Shown: positions 4,889-9,549 of the stretch, piece after piece | How positions within the stretch are numbered: the stretch's first letter is position 1 | Layout of the letters: every line of letters starts with the position of its first letter | NCBI GenBank assembly: GCA_021204285.1 | Contig: JAJPZP010000209.1 | Location: forward strand, 1 to 9,549 | Direction of reading: 5' to 3' | DNA length: 9,549 nucleotides | From: Lachnospiraceae bacterium | GTDB taxonomy: Bacteria; Bacillota; Clostridia; Lachnospirales; Lachnospiraceae | Program-made: the position numbers and the translations under genes | The notes under the pieces: generated by a model | Seen by the model: only the letters and a program-made list of their open reading frames with translations | The model's database searches: none | Told to the model about the DNA's origin: nothing

Positions 4889-7112
4889 CATCGTCCGGGA
4901 GAACGTCTGCACGTACTTTAATTTTATTTTTGCCTTTCTGGCGCTGCTTTTGTGTCTGGTCGGCGCTTTCCGCAGTCTTACGTTCCTGCCCATTATAATC
5001 GTAAATAAGTTGATCGGCATCATTCAGGAGCTCCGTGCGAAGAAGGTTCTGGATGAGATGAATATGCTTGGCGCGATCCGGGCGACGGTCGAGCGGAACG
5101 GGGAAACGATCGTGATTCCGGTCGATGAGCTGCGATGTGGCGATCTTCTGATTCTGAAAGCGGGAAATCAGATCTGTGCGGATGGTCAGGTGACGGATGG
5201 GGAGGTTCAGGTCAATGAGGCACTGTTGACCGGCGAGTCGGATGACGTCACAAAAGGACCGGGGGATGAGCTGATCTCCGGCAGCTTCGTTGTGTCCGGG
5301 GAGTGCCGGGCCAGGCTGACCGCTGTCGGTGAGGATTCCTATATCTCCCACCTGACGCGCGAGGCACAGGCCATGGATGCGAAGCAGCAGTCGCAGATGC
5401 TGCGTTCCCTGGATGGCATTCTGAAAATAGTGGGTGTCATCCTGGTTCCCATCGGCATTGCCCTGTTTCTGCAGGGTTACTATGTGAATCAGGAGACTCT
5501 GGCGGACAGTGTTACCTCTATGGTGGCAGCGCTGATCGGGATGATTCCGGAGGGCCTGTATCTGCTGACGAGCGTTACGCTTGTGGTCAGCTCCATGCGC
5601 CTCGCCCGCAGGAAAGTGCTGCTGCATGATATGAAGAGTATCGAGACGCTGGCGAGAGTGGATGTCCTGTGTGTGGACAAGACCGGTACGATTACAGAAA
5701 ATACCATGGAAGTGTGTGATCTGGTTCCGGCGGAGGGATATAGCCCGGACAAGCTGCCGGAGCTCTCCGGGCTTCTGGGAGATTTTTCCTGCGCCATGAG
5801 CGGCGATAATGCCACCATGCAGGCTCTGAAGGCACATTTTCAGGAGCGGACAGGCCTGCATGTGAAGAGAGTCATTCCTTTCTCTCCAGTATATAAGTAC
5901 AGTGCCGTGGCTTTCGAGGAGGGCGCCTATGTGCTGGGTGCGCCGGAGTTTGTGCTGCGGGATGGTTTTGTAAAGGTAATGGATACGGTGGAGAGCTATG
6001 CGGCGCGTGGATACCGTGTGCTGGTCTTTGCATCCTATCCGGAGGAGCCGGACGGTAAGATGCTCACAGAAGCAGCGACGCCGCTCGGTTTTGTCCTGTT
6101 GTCCAATCCGGTGCGGAAGACGGCGGCGGAGACTTTTGCCTATTTCGAGGAACAGGGCGTGGAGATCAAGGTAATCTCCGGCGATACGCTGCGCACGGTC
6201 TCTGAGGCGGCGAAGGAAGCGAAAATTTCCGGTGCAGAGAATTATGTCGACGCGTCCACGCTGAGGACGGAGCGGGAGATCGGGGCAGCCATGCGGAAGT
6301 ATACGGTCTTTGGACGGGTCACGCCGGAGCAGAAGCGGCAGATGATCCGCGCGCTGCAGCAGCAGGGTCACACGGTTGCCATGACCGGGGATGGTGTCAA
6401 CGATGTGCTGGCATTGAAGGACGCGGACTGCAGTGTGGCGATGGCTTCCGGCAGCGACGCCGCTGCGCAGGCGTCGCAGGTCGTATTGCTGGATTCTGAT
6501 TTTTCCTGCATGCCGCAGGTCGTGCTGGAGGGACGGCGCGTGGTCAACAATATTCAGCGCTCTGCAGGGCTGTTTCTCGTGAAAAATATTTTTTCGTTTT
6601 TACTGGCTCTCTTTTCCCTGATCACGGTCTATACGTATCCGCTGGAGCCTGGACAGATTTCTCTTATTAGTACGTTCACGATCGGTGTACCTGGATTCTT
6701 CCTTGCGCTGGAGCCGAATAAGGAGCGCATCCGCGGGAATTTTCTGAAAAATGTCTTTGCGAAAGCACTTCCCGCTGCGATTACGGATACGATCGCTGTG
6801 GCTGCGCTCGTGGTGTTCGGCGACACGTTCGGTGTAGCCTCGGATGATATCTCTACTGCTGCGACGATGTTGCTCGCGATCGTCGGATTCATGATTCTGT
6901 ACAGAACGGTCAGTCCGCCCTCCCGTCGGCAGTGGGTCATACTCATTGTCTCCGTTGCGGGGTTACTGCTGTGCAGCTTTTACCTGCCGCAGCTTTTTTC
7001 CCTGAGCGGCATGTCGGTGAAGTGTATCATGCTCTTTGTCCTGTTCTCCATCGCAACAGAACCGGTGTTCCGCTATCTGTCCCTGCTGGCGGACAGGTTC
7101 CGCTCAAACTGA
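4779..7112 (+). CDS. Cation-translocating P-type ATPase, CtpE-like
   Basis: An inner-membrane pump that couples ATP hydrolysis to cation movement. The 777-aa product has every core P-type motif: TGES at 151-154 (actuator domain), PEGL at 257-260 in helix M4, DKTGTIT starting at Asp300 (phosphorylated residue), LGAPE in the nucleotide domain, SGDT, and TGDGVND at 536-542. Ten hydrophobic segments fit M1-M10. No heavy-metal CPC motif or N-terminal metal-binding domain is seen. The IPEGLYLLTS and PGFFLALEPN segments resemble the CtpE group; M. tuberculosis CtpE is reported to take up calcium, but the ion here is unproven (Ca2+ or Mg2+ are possible). The start is ATG 4779: GAGGAG sits 8 nt upstream, whereas the ATG at 4710 lies upstream of the -10 box and so could not be on this transcript. 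The first 35 residues are basic, low in structure, and lack the GLT..EV..R...G.VN segment I expect in this family. Confidence 0.92.
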   Translation: MAVTVLPMKRKKQNTRKCRKESSGTRQRTSGTKTAGDIVRENVCTYFNFIFAFLALLLCLVGAFRSLTFLPIIIVNKLIGIIQELRAKKVLDEMNMLGAIRATVERNGETIVIPVDELRCGDLLILKAGNQICADGQVTDGEVQVNEALLTGESDDVTKGPGDELISGSFVVSGECRARLTAVGEDSYISHLTREAQAMDAKQQSQMLRSLDGILKIVGVILVPIGIALFLQGYYVNQETLADSVTSMVAALIGMIPEGLYLLTSVTLVVSSMRLARRKVLLHDMKSIETLARVDVLCVDKTGTITENTMEVCDLVPAEGYSPDKLPELSGLLGDFSCAMSGDNATMQALKAHFQERTGLHVKRVIPFSPVYKYSAVAFEEGAYVLGAPEFVLRDGFVKVMDTVESYAARGYRVLVFASYPEEPDGKMLTEAATPLGFVLLSNPVRKTAAETFAYFEEQGVEIKVISGDTLRTVSEAAKEAKISGAENYVDASTLRTEREIGAAMRKYTVFGRVTPEQKRQMIRALQQQGHTVAMTGDGVNDVLALKDADCSVAMASGSDAAAQASQVVLLDSDFSCMPQVVLEGRRVVNNIQRSAGLFLVKNIFSFLLALFSLITVYTYPLEPGQISLISTFTIGVPGFFLALEPNKERIRGNFLKNVFAKALPAAITDTIAVAALVVFGDTFGVASDDISTAATMLLAIVGFMILYRTVSPPSRRQWVILIVSVAGLLLCSFYLPQLFSLSGMSVKCIMLFVLFSIATEPVFRYLSLLADRFRSN

Positions 7113-7116
7113 ACTC

Positions 7117-7160
7117 AAAATGGAAATAAAATGGAAATGAAATGGAAAGAAAATGGTTGA
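7117..7160 (+). repeat. Four tandem 11-bp repeats abutting a promoter
   Basis: Consecutive 11-bp units with no gaps: AAAATGGAAAT (7117-7127), an identical copy (7128-7138), GAAATGGAAAG (7139-7149) and AAAATGGTTGA (7150-7160). The last unit degenerates into the -35 box of the next promoter. The array fills the gap between the ATPase stop and that promoter, and the 11-bp period places every ATGG core on about the same face of the helix. Likely a regulator-binding array or a curved upstream element. Confidence 0.8.
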
Positions 7161-7185
7161 CGACTCTGCCATTTCCTATTACAAT
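7157..7185 (+). promoter_or_regulatory. sigma-A promoter for the HTH-Uma2/glpK unit
   Basis: TTGACG (7157-7162), a 17-nt spacer, and TACAAT (7180-7185): one mismatch from consensus in each box. The start should fall near 7192, directly before the AGGAGGT ribosome-binding site (7194-7200), so the leader is only about 17 nt. Confidence 0.8.
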
Positions 7186-7208
7186 ATAGTAAAAGGAGGT
7201 GCGTGCAG

Positions 7209-9532
<2,324 letters not shown>

Positions 9533-9549
9533 ATGCCTACGATAGAATC

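Noticed and set aside
4515..6371. Very long open frame on the minus strand opposite spoIIP and the ATPase
   Set aside because: It mirrors two genes with clear motifs, gives a His/Arg/Gln-rich product without recognisable domains, and has no suitable start region. It is a by-product of GC-rich codon use.

Overview
The window looks like chromosomal DNA from a spore-forming member of the Clostridia, probably Lachnospiraceae. The evidence is two sporulation/germination genes (gpr and spoIIP), the comEC-holA-rpsT-gpr-spoIIP order familiar from Firmicutes such as Bacillus subtilis, strong purine-rich ribosome-binding sites, moderately high GC, and protein sequences (P-type ATPase, GlpK, Uma2 fusion) that read as Lachnospiraceae-like. 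The taxon is inferred from memory of these families, not from a search.

Left part (1-2500): the 3' end of comEC (DNA-uptake channel with a metallo-beta-lactamase-like domain) is followed by holA (clamp-loader delta subunit), which has its own extended -10 promoter. holA converges on rpsT (ribosomal protein S20, minus strand), and the two share a 12-bp-stem bidirectional terminator. rpsT starts at TTG and has a good sigma-A promoter whose spacer is a perfect inverted repeat.

Middle part (2500-4654): gpr (spore protease that degrades SASPs at germination) and spoIIP (engulfment peptidoglycan enzyme) follow on the plus strand. The 40-nt gap between them carries a sigma-E-like promoter and an inverted repeat that could hide the spoIIP start region in read-through RNA.

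Right part (4655-9549): a ten-helix cation P-type ATPase resembling CtpE has its own extended -10 promoter and an N-terminus unlike what I recall for its family. Next come four tandem 11-bp repeats running into a near-consensus promoter. That promoter drives a two-gene unit: an N-terminal helix-turn-helix fused to a Uma2/DUF820 nuclease-like domain, whose stop overlaps the start of glpK (glycerol kinase) as ATGA. The most unusual features are this HTH-Uma2/glpK unit with its repeat array and the gpr/spoIIP intergenic switch candidate. I see no CRISPR array, tRNA, rRNA, insertion sequence or phage gene.
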